Assembly: GCA_002099365.1 (NCBI GenBank)
Contig: MSED01000007.1
Coordinates: 1 to 64,000, forward strand
Origin: Phialophora verrucosa
Taxonomy: Eukaryota > Ascomycota > Eurotiomycetes > Chaetothyriales > Herpotrichiellaceae
Reading direction: 5' to 3'
Length of the DNA stretch: 64,000 nucleotides
Positions within the stretch are counted from its first letter, which is position 1. Each line of letters begins with the position of its first letter. The notes below the pieces were generated by a model. That model was not told where the DNA came from, ran no database searches, and saw nothing but the letters and a program-made list of their open reading frames with translations. Position numbers and translations under genes: made by a program. Shown here one piece after another: positions 53,588 to 64,000 of the stretch.

Positions 53588-55865
53588 ATGGGTGACACAA
53601 CGCAAGAACCTGCAAGTGTAAAGCACGAGGGCTCAGAGGCTCCTGAGCTGAGCGCCGATGGCGCCGACGCACCTGCTGCCGACGCATCGGAATCACAGCC
53701 AACTCAAGGTACGCGTGTCGCGATCGCTCTGCATCTACCACTGTCGCGCCGATCATATTGTGCAATTAATCTAACGAGTCCTACAGAAGCGAAATCCCCA
53801 GCCGAGCCAAACGGAAGTGTGTCGGCCAACCCCTTAGATGCGCCTAAGTCTCCGCCCGCTCAGGATGATCCGGAAGGCGAACAGGAGGATGCAGACATGG
53901 GCGGAGTTGACGACGATGCCAAAGTCGAAGATGTCGATGCTGAAAAAGATGGAGCCGAAGATCCGCAACAGACACCAGCTGCGACGCAAACGGATGCCGA
54001 AGCAGAGAAAAGCAAAGCTGCTCTCGAAGAAGCGGCCAATTCCCACCTTGCCTCCCAAACACACCAGATCATTCTCCCCAGTTACAGCACATGGTTCGAC
54101 ATGCATATAATACATCCTCTCGAGAAGAAATCGCTACCGGAATTCTTCAACAGCCGCAACCGGAGCAAAACACCAGCAGTCTACAAAGATTACCGGGATT
54201 TCATGATCAACAGCTACCGCCTGAATCCTATCGAATATCTCACGGTGACCGCTTGTCGAAGGAACTTGGCGGGTGATGTCTGCGCGATCATGAGAGTCCA
54301 TGCGTTTCTGGAACAATGGGGTTTGATCAATTACCAGGTAAAGCTTGGTGGGATTCTTCATTTGCCGGTGACCATACTAACAGCAACAGGTCGACCCACA
54401 GACGCGCCCTGCAAATATTGGCCCGCCTTTTACAGGTCACTTCAGAGTCATAGCCGACACTCCTCGGGGGCTGCAACCTTTCCAACCTGCTCGCGACACC
54501 GTCACGACTCCAGGGAAGCCGCATCCCTCTACCGACCGCGCCACCTCTGCAACTCCGGCTACAAAAGCAGACCTTAACCTTGAGCTCAGACGCAACGTAT
54601 ATGATGATAAAGGAAAAGAGATCAAGACGAGCGAAGAGCCTGAGAAGCGGACAAATGGCGAAGCCGCCACCGCGAATGGTACGAGCTCTGCCACCAAGGC
54701 TATGCAAGCCGTCGCGCGAGAACCCAACAAGAGCTTCAATTGCTTCGCATGCGGTGTTGACTGCACACGATGCCGTTTCCACTACGCCAAATCAGAACCG
54801 ACCACCGGCACTCCCATTCCGAGCGAGCAGAAGTACGACCTGTGTCCAAACTGTTACTTTCAGTCCAGAATGCCCTCTAACCACCGGTCGTCGGATTTCG
54901 TCAAAATGGAGGAGCCAGCATACTCTCACATTCCTGACAAAGATGCGCCGTGGACCGACTCGGAAACTCTGCTTTTGCTCGAAGGATTGGAGACCTTTGA
55001 TAATGACTGGAGTGAGATCGCCAAGCACGTTGGCACCAGAACACGAGAAGAATGCGTGCTCAAATTCCTGCAGCTTGACATTCAGGACCAGTATCTCGAG
55101 GATGGTGCGCTGAACGGTTCCGCCACGCTGAGAGCACTGACAGGACGGAGCCCAGTCAGTCAATTGGATAATCCAGTGATGTCAGTTGTCAGTTTCCTTG
55201 CTCAAATGGCAGACCCGGAAGTCGTTGCCGCTGCATCAAACCGTTCCATTGCAGTCATGCAGAAGCAACTGCGGGCGCAGCTCGCGAAAGGAATGGGTGG
55301 AGCCGAGCCTGAATCCGCCGAAGAAGCGGAGAAAGGTAAGGAAGAGGTAAAGACTGAAGATCGGATGGAAGTTGATGAGGCCGCTCCCTCGGTGGAGAAG
55401 GCCACAACCGAAACCAATGGCTCTTCACATGTCATCAACGACATTGCCAGTACTGCCCTGGCCACAACGGCTGCTCGAGCTAGCGGTCTTGCGTCTCATG
55501 AGGAAAGAGAAATCACCCGAATCGTCTCCGCCGCTGTGAACTTGACCCTCCAGAAGTTCGAGCTGAAGATGGCACAATTCGCCGAGATGGAAGAAATCGT
55601 CCAAGCAGAGCGGAGAGACTTGGAGAAAGGCCGACAACAGTTATTCCTCGACAGACTGTCTTTCAAGAAGCGAATGAAAGACATGGAAGACACTTTTCGA
55701 AAAGCCAGTCTGAAGGAACCGCAAGAGGGTATGCGCATGATGCAGGAGGCAGTGAGTGCCAATTCGGGTCAAAAATTCGGCTTCCAGTCCGAGGCTGAGA
55801 GTAAAGGAAAGGGTATCACTGTGACTCCGGATATTAGTGGCGAGAAGACTCTGGAGCTTTCGTAG
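53588..55865 (+). CDS. RSC8: SWI/SNF or RSC remodeller subunit, Swi3/Rsc8 family
   Basis: Core scaffold subunit of ATP-dependent chromatin remodellers, acting as a dimer. Exons 53588-53708, 53787-54337 and 54390-55865 give 715 aa. An acidic leader is followed by the SWIRM domain (about 130-230: IILPSYSTWFDMHIIHPLEKKSLPEFF, VYKDYRDFMINSYRLNP, VHAFLEQWGLINYQVDP). A ZZ-like zinc motif (about 340-385: CFACGVDCTRCRFHY, YDLCPNCYF) and a SANT domain (about 409-455: APWTDSETLLLLEGLE, WSEIAKHVGTRTREECVLKFL) come next. A C-terminal coiled coil (about 575-660) would mediate dimerisation. The zinc motif before SANT is a trait of Rsc8-type members. One protein often serves both complexes in filamentous fungi. 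Confidence 0.92.
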
Positions 55866-56500
55866 GCACCTTGTTGGAGTGGACTATGCCTTTCAAGATG
55901 ACTACGCGGCGTTTTGCGATATAGGGATCGTGGCTGGCAAAGGACGCACGGGACAGTTCGGGAAAGGAGAAAATTTGGGATGCTTTTGGTGTGGTCGATG
56001 GCGTGTCATCGTATTGTGGTACTACGCACTCGGACCTTCCCAGGACTTGGGGAAACTGCGGTGCTGGATCTTGGACAGAGTCCTGGCATGTAGTAACAGC
56101 ATTGTGCACTGAGGTGCGCCTCGCAAAACGTTCCATCCGACAACAAACATGAGAGCCATATCGCGGCCGGCGTGCTCCGTACGGCTCGCGGCAACGTAAG
56201 CGGGTTCGGCGCAAGGCTGAGATGAAGCCTCGTGGGCGGCAAAACTCAGGCCGAGGATACTCCGTAACCCGAGGCAAGGCTGAGCCGCTCCGATAACCGG
56301 ATGGCGCATCGATCGTCACCCCCCTGACGCAAGTGTGACAGTTGGAACCTTTTGACTCTCAAGCTGATCTTCTACGTGCTCTTCCACTGTGCAATATTGG
56401 GCGTTCTTGATTTCGATCATAGACGGTTGGTTGTACCTGTAGCGTTCTACCACGCGAGTCACTCGTTTATATCAATCAGTAAGACTAAGAAGCGGTCAAC
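55866..56500. other. Intergenic, citrate-carrier upstream region
   Basis: Between two plus-strand genes; no supportable gene. Expected to hold the terminator of RSC8 and the promoter of the carrier. Confidence 0.4.
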
Positions 56501-57596
56501 ATGGTTGCCGACGACGTAGGACTCTCCTAAGCCCGGCTTCCCGCTCGGCGATTCACCCTCTGATCCTGTTTAAAGAATCTTGTGCGGTTCGCTGATTTTT
56601 GAACTGGTATAGGCGTCAAACAAGTCGCCGCTCGTTTCCTTGATTGCGGGTGGTGCGGCGGGTGGTGTGGAAGCGACCATCACATATCGTAAGTCGGCGC
56701 TCCTCGAAGAACACGACAACGACGACGGCGAGGGCTCGCAAGCAGAGAATTCCAGACATTGACCACCTCTATCATTCACAGCGTTTGAATTTGCAAAAAC
56801 CCGAGTCCAGCTCCACGACACTTCACCGACACGCAACCCCTTCGCCGTGATCAAATCCGTAATCGAAAAGGAAGGCCCTGGCTCTCTATACAAAGGCTGT
56901 TCCACGCTCGTGGCGGGCACCATTCTCAAGGACGGCATCCGCTTCATTTCCTTCGACACGATCAAAGCCCAGTTCAAAGACCCCGAGACCGGGACCTTGA
57001 GTCCGTTGCGGAATCTGCTTGCGGGGATCAGCGCCGGCATCGTGGCCAGTACCTTTGCAGTGACGCCGACGGAACGCATCAAGACGGCCCTGATCGACGA
57101 TGCGCGCAGCGAGAGGAGGTTCAAAGGGCCCATGCACGCCATGACGACGCTGATCAAGGAGCATGGACTCGTGCGCGCGCTGTATCGCGGATACGTGACG
57201 ACGACGCTGAAGCAGGCGTCCACCACGGCCGTGCGTCTGGGCACGTACAACATCCTGAAAGATTTCGAACGCCTGCGCAACATCCCGCAGACGACGGCGA
57301 TGAATTTTGCAAACGGCGCCGTGGCGGGAACGGTCGTCGTGTTCGCCACCCAACCTTTCGACACGTTGAAGACGAGAGCCCAGAGCGTGAGGGGCCAAGG
57401 AGTCGTTGAGGCTTGGACCGGTGTCCTTGCCGACTATGGCGTCAAGGGCCTGTGGAGGGGGAGTACCATGCGGCTTGGACGGACTGTGCTTGCGGGCGGC
57501 ATTTTGTTCACCACGTACGAGTGGATTGCGGCGTTGATCCAGCCGGTGCTTGAGAAGGCGAGGGTTGTGCCTGCTGCTGCGACGGCGAGAGATTGA
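56501..57596 (+). CDS. CTP1: Mitochondrial citrate (tricarboxylate) carrier
   Basis: Exchanges mitochondrial citrate for malate or another tricarboxylate across the inner membrane, supplying cytosolic acetyl-CoA. Exons 56501-56515, 56613-56688 and 56782-57596 give 301 aa (yeast Ctp1 is about 300). Exon 1 holds only five codons (MVADD). Splicing gives SNKSPLVSLIAGGAAGGVEATITYPFEFAKTR. The three mitochondrial-carrier repeats show PFEFAKTR, PTERIKTAL and PFDTLKTR, each with the P-x-D/E-x-x-K/R signature. GSLYKGCSTLVAGTILKDGIRF and RGYVTTTLKQASTTAVRLGTYN are characteristic of the citrate group. Every intron phase agrees, which supports the tiny first exon. Confidence 0.93.
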
Positions 57597-58726
57597 TGGT
57601 TGCGTGCCTCTCGTTGTCTTGGACTTTCTTCTCTTGGTTCCGACCCGCGGACTGGCTATCCGCCACTTCTTGGTCCCCAGCCGTCGAATCCGGCAACCTA
57701 ATGGACACACCCTTTTTGGACACGTGTGATTCTGGCCGACCGACACGACCACCTTCCGCAAATACCCCCGACCCTGCACGGAAGACCACGACGTCCTCGA
57801 CAAAGCAATATTTCTTCTTCCTTGAAATACGCCTACGATCTTAAGACTCTGTCGCCCACTCCATCAGCGCTCCAAAGATGGACCTTCGACTTCATGACAC
57901 AGGTCGCCGCCGGCAACATCCACCATCTCCCCCTCCTGCGAGGAAAACGAAAGCATCGAACCCACATCCCAGCGCGCCCGTAGCAAGTCCTCTGTTCAAA
58001 CAAACCACCTTACCAGCCTCGCCTGTCGACTCCCTCAGGACCCAGACCCGGACACAATGCATATCAGCATGCGACTCACTCACCTACCATGTACATGGGG
58101 ACGACATGGAGCCTCTGGCTAAATCCAGCAGGGGCCGGAAGGAGAGTCGAGAAAGCTGTTGACCGACGAACGCCATCGACATCGACTTCGGCATCGACTT
58201 CGGCATCCGCATCGGCATATCTGGGAACGTTCCACACTTACATACGTATGTGTTCTGGCTGCTAGGAAATACTGTACGCTGTGTCAGTCAACTCTGAAGC
58301 GCGGGCCATTTTTGGTGTCATCCGCCTGGAACCACTGTAGTACGGCCTACCTGACCCCTTAAAGCTTGTAATCGTAGTGGTTTAGGACAGTAGTCGGACT
58401 ACAGTAACCGTGGAGAATGTCAAAGTATAAAAGGAGAATGAGAGAGAAGGACGGGATTACGACGAGTTAAGCCAAGTCCAGGAAGCGGAGCCGGTTCTGC
58501 GGCCTACAGTACATTGAGTCGATGACGGCCGGTCAGATTCTATGCACCTGGTCTGGTAGTGCCCGTCTGGGAAGGCAATCACATACTGCGCGTGTCGAGC
58601 GATAGACGGGAGACGAAGAGCGAGTACAGTATCATGCTGCAGCATACGTATGCAGGCACCAGCACCACCACTGTTGTATCGTGTGCAACGCCTGTGGTCG
58701 GAAAAGAGCCTTAAAGATGTTCATTT
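57597..58726. other. Tail-to-tail gap with one doubtful small frame
   Basis: Mostly non-coding. The plus frame 57878-58162 (ATG, 94 codons, MDLRLHDTGRRRQHPP..., Pro/Arg/Ser-rich) could be a small protein, but it has no recognised motif. A CATCGA/CATCGG hexamer repeat occupies 58173-58218. Confidence 0.35.
58173..58218. repeat. Hexanucleotide CATCGA/CATCGG microsatellite
   Basis: Seven to eight degenerate six-base units (CATCGA, CTTCGG, CATCGG). Confidence 0.8.
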
Positions 58727-59617
58727 CTAATTTACCTCCAGGACCTCCAGAATGCCATCCACATGCTTCTGAACACCATCCTTCAGCTCAAAGGCGAGAT
58801 CCATGATCTCGTCAGCCATGCGTCTCATGACGTCCCTCCTACACGCCGGCGATCGATACCCCGGGGCGCCTTTCATCGTCATCCGCTCGTACTGCTCCGT
58901 CGCCCTTCGGATCCATCCGCCTAGAACACGGTCTAACCAGCGATACTCCCCGGGCAGTCCGTCGGCAAAGGACATGGTCTTCAGCCGCGCCTCGAGCGCC
59001 CGGAGCCCCTGGACGAGTCGCCCTACCCGCCTCACCAACTTGCTGTATTGGCACAACTGGGTCCGTTGGATCCAGTTGAACTGACGGGACAGCTCGACGT
59101 CAAAAGCCGTCTGCAGGCACTCCAGCTGCTCGATCCACGCGCCGAGGGTGCGGAGGAACTCGGCGCCCTCGCGGCCCCGATAGACCGGGTAAAGAGCGCT
59201 CTCGTGCACCGTTGCGTACAGCGCGGCAGTCCGCTCGGCGGCGTCCCTGTCCGCCTGTTCCAGCTTACAAACATAGGGCGAAGGTGGGCGCCGGGGCGTC
59301 CAGGAACGGTTGGGGAGCGGTGTGCGGTTCTCGGGAAAGAGGACTTCTTGTGGTCCTAGAGGCCCCTGGAAACACGCAATGGTCGGGTGGACGGCGAGAG
59401 AGATGGACTCGTCGTATTCGGCGTCGAAATCCTCGGTGAACTTCGCGCCCAGTGCATTCAAGGCGAAGTTGGACAGGGCGTCCTGTGTCCGTCGGATGCA
59501 GGGGATCGTCAGGCGTGCACGTCTGGTCGATGGGGAGCGCCAGATGGTAGGGATGGGGGTATGGGGAGAGGAAGAGGAAGACATGGTCGTTGTTGTAGGG
59601 GTTGGTACCGATAGCAT
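58727..59617 (-). CDS. Orphan helical protein
   Basis: Single open frame of 296 codons from ATG 59617, with clean amino-acid composition: a Ser/Thr/Pro leader, then mostly alpha-helical, Arg/Glu/Leu-rich sequence. Examples are LEQADRDAAERTAALYATVHE, FLRTLGAWIEQLECLQTAFDVEL, LVRRVGRLVQGLRALEARLKT and the end DVMRRMADEIMDLAFELKDG. No family motif was recognised. Strong third-position GC supports coding. Head to head with another helical orphan at 60154. Confidence 0.65.
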   Translation of the reverse strand: MLSVPTPTTTTMSSSSSPHTPIPTIWRSPSTRRARLTIPCIRRTQDALSNFALNALGAKFTEDFDAEYDESISLAVHPTIACFQGPLGPQEVLFPENRTPLPNRSWTPRRPPSPYVCKLEQADRDAAERTAALYATVHESALYPVYRGREGAEFLRTLGAWIEQLECLQTAFDVELSRQFNWIQRTQLCQYSKLVRRVGRLVQGLRALEARLKTMSFADGLPGEYRWLDRVLGGWIRRATEQYERMTMKGAPGYRSPACRRDVMRRMADEIMDLAFELKDGVQKHVDGILEVLEVN

Positions 59618-60153
59618 CGCAGTGGGAGCGGATTGCTGTTGGTCACGGGAGCTGGATTGGCATTGGCATTGGCGATGGCGATGGCGATGGGAGGATTGTT
59701 GGGCACGGCGTCATATAGAGTAGTTGTAGCAACATGGGGACAAGGGGAAACACGGTCACGACGGTCAGAGCACGGCTTCGCTATATAAGAAACGGGTGGT
59801 CGTCGACGAGGACCTCCTGACAGCCATTCCGTGGTTCGTCTCACGCGCTGCTGAGAGCAGAGCTTGATTCGAAGCAGGAAAAGCCAGATATGTGCCTGAT
59901 CCATGGAAAAATAAACACGTTCAGTTGGGTTGACCAGTTAGAGCTGTTCAAGTGTGGCTCAGTCGCTGGTAGGAAGAAAAATGTTGGTTCAGACGTAAAC
60001 TTTGCAGGTCCTCAAGTCGGTTCTGCGAAAGGATAAAACTATCGCTCGCAGTTCTGGCAGGAATGGTTGGCAATCAACCTGTCCCTGGCATCACTCTGTT
60101 CTCGTCATTCTGTGATAGGACCTGTCTCGCTCCTTTGCACACGAGCACTGAAA
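59618..60153. promoter_or_regulatory. Divergent promoter of two orphan genes
   Basis: 536 bases between the divergent starts, if 60154 is the true start on the right. Contains an ATTGGC/GATGGC hexamer repeat at 59659-59691 and a TATATAAG element near 59781-59788, about 165 bases upstream of the left-hand start. Confidence 0.4.
59659..59691. repeat. ATTGGC/GATGGC hexamer repeat
   Basis: Five to six six-base units. This is the same GC-rich hexamer style as at 58173, 1.5 kb away. Confidence 0.8.
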
Positions 60154-60882
60154 ATGAACCCAGTCAAACAAAAGCTCATCAGACATACTTACCTTCTCGA
60201 CACAACCATGAACGAAGTACATATCCAGTGGCTGAAGGGCTGCTTCGGTACACCCAGGGAAGAAGCATCGGCATCATTCCAAGTGCGCATCAAGCTGACC
60301 CCCAAGGAAGCTGAGCGTCGGTTGACGAGGATCCGCGAACGGTTTCTGGGGTTGAAGGATGTGATCATCCAGAGGTGCCGCATGGTGGAACAGGATCATC
60401 GACTGGAGAAGGCCTTGTTGGAGGCAGACGACGAGTTGTGGTACTCGGTGGTGGCATTGCGCTCTTATAGAATCGGAGAGCAGCATTTTATCGGCGACGC
60501 CGTGCTCTGCATAGAAGAGCTGATGGATGAAGCGGTCCAGTTACTCGTGCAAGCTCGTCCATACGAGCGCAGACACCAGCTTAACACTGAGGCGAAATGT
60601 CTCGCGGATCGCATCAATGACTGGGGTTTCAGCGTCATGAGCGAGATGCGAGAGCTGCTGTACGAGAAAGCCTGCTCGAGCCATTTGCCAGAGAGGACGA
60701 GCTCAATCTGGGGAGCTTGGCTGGGGAGCTGGGCTTGCGGGTCGGGTCAACGGAGGAAGACTGCCCACCGTGGCGGCAGTGGCAACAAGACGGCGAAGGT
60801 AGAGGAACATCGTGAGAGAGAACACCTGTTCACGCCCAACAGACAGCCAGGACAGGACTGCGGATGTTTCAACTATCGCTGA
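60154..60882 (+). CDS. Orphan helical protein
   Basis: 242 aa from the ATG at 60154; the frame opens 29 codons earlier, but only from a TTG. Largely helical: AERRLTRIRERFLGLKDVIIQRCRMVEQDHRLEKALLEADDELW, then a C-terminal region rich in Lys/Gly/Arg and Cys (CGCF). There is no signal peptide and no recognised domain. The last 60 residues may be read through an unseen intron. Codon use is like the neighbours. Confidence 0.55.
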   Translation: MNPVKQKLIRHTYLLDTTMNEVHIQWLKGCFGTPREEASASFQVRIKLTPKEAERRLTRIRERFLGLKDVIIQRCRMVEQDHRLEKALLEADDELWYSVVALRSYRIGEQHFIGDAVLCIEELMDEAVQLLVQARPYERRHQLNTEAKCLADRINDWGFSVMSEMRELLYEKACSSHLPERTSSIWGAWLGSWACGSGQRRKTAHRGGSGNKTAKVEEHREREHLFTPNRQPGQDCGCFNYR

Positions 60883-62054
60883 GTTGTTGAGTCAGTGGTG
60901 TCGGGTGAAAGTCGAGGCGAGGCCCGGCGTGTGTCAGTCGATTCAAGCTTTGGGATTCTGCCACGCCGGCAAAGAGATGCTGCGCCCAGCAAAACTGCCC
61001 AAAGGCTTCGGAAAGCTTACGGGCGGCTCAAGCACTCCAAGCACCGCCGGCTGGGGCGCGATAGGCTCTCAGGGCCGCCCAAGAGCCTTGGCCAGCGCTG
61101 CAAAGACCCAAAGAACCCCGCCTCGTCCGCCACCAACGTACGCCAAGTGCGCGCGAGTCTGTCTGATGCAGTCCTTCCTCCGACGAAACCTCGCGCGGCC
61201 ATGTTCACGAGCATTGTACTGTGTGTTGTCTGGTGGATGGTGACCAAAGTGCTTCTGAATTTATCAGCAGAACGCGGCAAAATGCAGGCACTGCAGGCTG
61301 TAGATACTGGATCGAGTAATGTGGTGGAAGCTCTAGAAAACACCCTCCGATCTGTTCCATGTGCTTTCGCGATCAGTGCTTGTCGCCGTGTCCGAGTGTC
61401 ATGATTCTGGTCGCTTGCATGCCCGAGCCATTGCGACAGTCAAGGCCGTTCCGCCCCGGGCGAAAGCCGCGCGATGTCACGTTCTGTGGCAAGAATCAGC
61501 AGCATCTGTGGCCGAACGGGTGAAAGTTGCATCCCCAGCCTCGCCGTCATTCGTCGCGGTCCCATCTGCCTGTCGTATCCCCGCAACTTCTGTTCCTTCG
61601 TCGTCTTCGACAGGTCGGACTGGGCTTCTTCTCCACGACGGATGAGCTCGTTCATCCAACCAGGAGTCGCCACCCTTGCTTGATGAACCACACCATGACC
61701 TCGCCGGAGCTCGGGCTAGTGCCGATCAGTTGCCGTTTTGCTCCACAAGGCGAGATGCGCACACGAGACTTACTGGCTGGTGTCATGATATCCTTGCTGC
61801 TCTCTGCTGCTCTCATGACCCGAAATCTGGAGATAAAAGATTGCGGTGTGCCCGCCGTCAATGGGTCATGCCCACTCTCTTAAGCCCCGAGTCGCCTTTC
61901 CCTTATCAGGGTTACGCAAGCCCGACTGAATCAATCGGCCGCGCAAAAGTCTCTCGCAATTTTGAGATCACGACGGCGACTGATGAGAGCTCTGGGATTC
62001 TTCTGACGTAGTGCTACTGCCGACTACCGAGTTTCTCGCCCGACCGCCTGCACC
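60883..62054. other. Upstream region of JEN1, no gene supported
   Basis: Frames overlap on both strands. The longest, 60895-61404 (plus), starts with GTG and ends near a single hydrophobic segment (FTSIVLCVVWWMVTKVLL). It might be a small membrane protein but lacks a start and relatives I know. The last 400 bases should include the JEN1 promoter. Confidence 0.35.
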
Positions 62055-63730
62055 ATGGCCCACGTCGACGCCCACAAGGAAAATGTCCCCGGCGCCCGTC
62101 CTTACGGCGACGACGAGGTTGACCGCTCCAACCGCCAAATGTCTCCTGCCAAGTATGCCGCCACACGAGTCAGCACTCTCAAGCCGCCGATGGCGAAGGC
62201 GCCAAATCCGTTCAAGTTGCTTGCCATGCTAAATACCCAACAATGGCTGTTCTTCCTCGTGGCCTTCCTCGCCTGGTCCTGGGACGCCTTTGACTTCTTC
62301 ACCGTCTCGCTGACCGTTTCTGACCTCGCCGAAACCTTCAACAAATCGAACACGGACATTACCTGGGGTATCACTTTGGTGCTCATGTTTCGGTCCGTGG
62401 GATCTACCATCTTTGGTATTGCCGCCGATCGATATGGTCGGAAATGGTAAAAGGGAACAGCGTCCGACCCTGAGAATGTATGCTGACAGTGCAATACCAG
62501 GCCTTTCATCGTCAACAATGTCCTGTTCATCGTCCTCGAACTCGGCACTGGCTTCACCCAAACCTACGGGCAGTTCCTGGCTGTACGTGCCCTCTTCGGC
62601 ATCGCCATGGGAGGTCTCTACGGCAATGCCGCAGCCACAGCCCTGGAAGACTGTCCCGAGGCCGCTCGCGGTATCATCTCCGGAATGCTTCAACAGGGTT
62701 ACGCATTCGGGTACTTGCTTGCGACCGCATTCTCACGTGGCCTCGTCAACACGACGAGTCACGGCTGGAGACCTCTGTTTTGGTTTGGCGCTTGCCCACC
62801 TGTCTTGATTATTATCTTCCGACTGTGTTTGCCTGAGACGAACACGTTCCGTGCGAGACAGGCGCTCCGTGCCCAGCAGGGAAGTTTGGCGGGGACGTTC
62901 CTCTCCGAGGGCAGGGTCGCGTTGAAGAGGCACTGGCTCTTGCTGATCTACCTGGTGCTTCTGATGGCAGGCTTCAACTTCATGTCGCACGGCTGTAGGT
63001 TTCGCACAAGTCTCATTTTGGTGTTGTCGGGCGCATGCTAACCAGAGGAACAGCCCAGGATCTGTATCCGACCATGTTGACCAACCAGTTCAAGTTCTCC
63101 GCCGATGCCGTCACCGTGACCCAAGTTGTAGCCAACCTGGGAGCCATGACCGGCGGCACCGTGATCGGGTATTGCTCCCAGATCTTCGGCCGACGATTCA
63201 GCATCATCTTCATCAGTATCGTCGGCGGCGCGTTGCTCTACCCGTACACCTTCGTCAGCTCGCACGCCATCATTGCGGCCGCCTTCTTCGAGCAATTCTG
63301 CGTCCAGGGCGCGTGGGGCGTCATCCCGATCCATCTGATGGAACTGTCTCCTGGCTCTCTACGCACCTTTGTGGTCGGCACATCCTACCAACTCGGCAAC
63401 CTGGCGTCCTCGGCCTCTTCGACCATCGAGTCCACCATCGGTGAACGTTATCCCCTGCAGCCTTTGGTCAATAAGGAAGGCAAGACCGTCAAGCGATACA
63501 ACTACGGCAAGGTGATCTGTATCTTCATGGGCGCCGTGTACGCGTATGTGATTCTGCTCACCTTTGTGGGCCCCGAGAAGAGAGGCAGAAGCTTGGATGT
63601 CGAGCAAGACGAGGATATGGCTGAGGTGACGCATCGCGATTTGAGGAACCAGGGCGAGATTGGTGGGAATCATGTCCACGGTGATGGATCGAGCGAGGAT
63701 GAGAAGGCTGTGGCCAGTGAGAAGGTTTGA
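62055..63730 (+). CDS. JEN1: Monocarboxylate/proton symporter, Jen1 family (MFS)
   Basis: Imports lactate, pyruvate or related short carboxylates with protons at the plasma membrane. Exons 62055-62446, 62501-62994 and 63054-63730 give 520 aa. The last splice creates NFMSHGSQDLYPT, which fits the Jen-family signature N-x-x-S/T-H-x-S/D-Q-D-x-x-x-T. MFS traits: WDAFDFFTVSLTVSDLA in the first helix, GIAADRYGRKW (the loop 2-3 motif, rebuilt by the first splice), and a second-half loop GYCSQIFGRRF. About twelve membrane segments fit. The cytosolic C-tail is charged (Glu/Asp/Lys), as needed for ubiquitin-driven endocytosis in yeast Jen1 (inference). Confidence 0.93.
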
Positions 63731-64000
63731 GTTCCCCAGGGTGCTGGATCAACGGTACGTTCAGTGCTGGGCGAAGGGCCTGCCTGAGCTGGCACGGACA
63801 AGTTGCTTGCTTATAGTAGACCATGAGGTCTGGGAATTACTTTGCCGCAGTTCTGATCGGTATGAGCCTCACTAGAATGGGACGACACCCAAATGAGTGA
63901 TACGACGAGGTAAATGAATCTTTGAACAGACTGAAATCATGCAGAATCATGAAATTAAAACACGGTACCAAATGAGACGAAACTTGGGCTCTGACTGCAC
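63731..64000. other. Downstream end of window
   Basis: 3' flank of JEN1. No gene recognised. AT-rich GAAATTAAAAC near 63951-63961. Confidence 0.4.

Noticed and set aside
56886..57803. 305-codon minus-strand frame opposite the citrate carrier
   Set aside because: Antisense shadow; His/Arg-rich, no family features, while the plus strand carries all three carrier signatures.
60895..61404. 169-codon plus frame with one hydrophobic segment
   Set aside because: Starts with GTG, overlaps other equally open frames, and no relative is known; kept only as a remark.
1..64000. Search for tRNA or rRNA genes
   Set aside because: T-loop-like GTTCGAA/GATTCGAAC words (for example near 17253) lack matching arms; no cloverleaf could be built by eye.
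1..64000. Search for transposons or viral remnants
   Set aside because: No reverse transcriptase, integrase, transposase or viral replication motif was seen in any frame; the only mobile-like hints are the 82-bp-period repeats.

Overview
The window is nuclear DNA of a filamentous ascomycete (Pezizomycotina). Many genes are interrupted by short introns (about 40-140 nt) with GTNNGT-type donors and CTNAC/CTAAC-like branch sites. The gene set is ascomycete-typical: APSES factor, JEN carboxylate carrier, Swi3/Rsc8, Ctf18, a CIA30-type complex I assembly factor and a CmcJ/GA4-desaturase-type enzyme. Genes lie on both strands in convergent and divergent pairs with no operon logic. Order or genus cannot be decided by eye.

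Layout. 1-2.1 kb has no supportable gene. 2.1-19.6 kb is a dense core block: a DUF1223 protein, the sterol 3-keto reductase ERG27, glycerol kinase, a mitochondrial DUF3429 membrane protein, cytochrome c oxidase subunit VIa, APC5, SAICAR synthetase (ADE1), a CIA30 complex I assembly factor and a three-RRM RNA-binding protein. A 62-bp minisatellite follows the RRM gene. 20.4-24.5 kb is a decayed accessory island: an amidohydrolase (ACMSD / 6-MSA-decarboxylase type) pseudogene, the tail of a transcription factor and an intact SDR, with degenerate 82-bp-period repeats at both edges.

24.6-31.5 kb carries an MBP1/RES-type APSES factor, a CmcJ/AsaB-like enzyme with a mitochondrial-type presequence, an MDR oxidoreductase and a GNAT acetyltransferase. 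31.5-44.5 kb is gene-poor and rich in simple repeats; it holds an HSL-type hydrolase, two F-box-like proteins, a LaeA-like methyltransferase and a broken kinase-like fragment. 44.5-57.6 kb is core again: a peroxisomal half ABC transporter, CTF18, a BTB protein, a small membrane orphan, a Swi3/Rsc8 remodeller subunit and the mitochondrial citrate carrier. 57.6-64 kb has two orphan helical proteins and a JEN1-type monocarboxylate/H+ symporter.

Several genes touch two shared themes. One is growth on non-sugar carbon and mitochondrial function: glycerol kinase, JEN1, citrate carrier, peroxisomal fatty-acid transporter, COX6A, CIA30 and DUF3429. The other is cell-cycle and chromosome maintenance: MBP1, APC5, CTF18 and Swi3/Rsc8. 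MCB-type ACGCGT sites sit upstream of both the MBP1 and the CTF18 genes. I did not find a wholly new system; the repeat-edged decayed island is the least explained structure. Exon borders were read by hand from splice consensus and reading-frame continuity.
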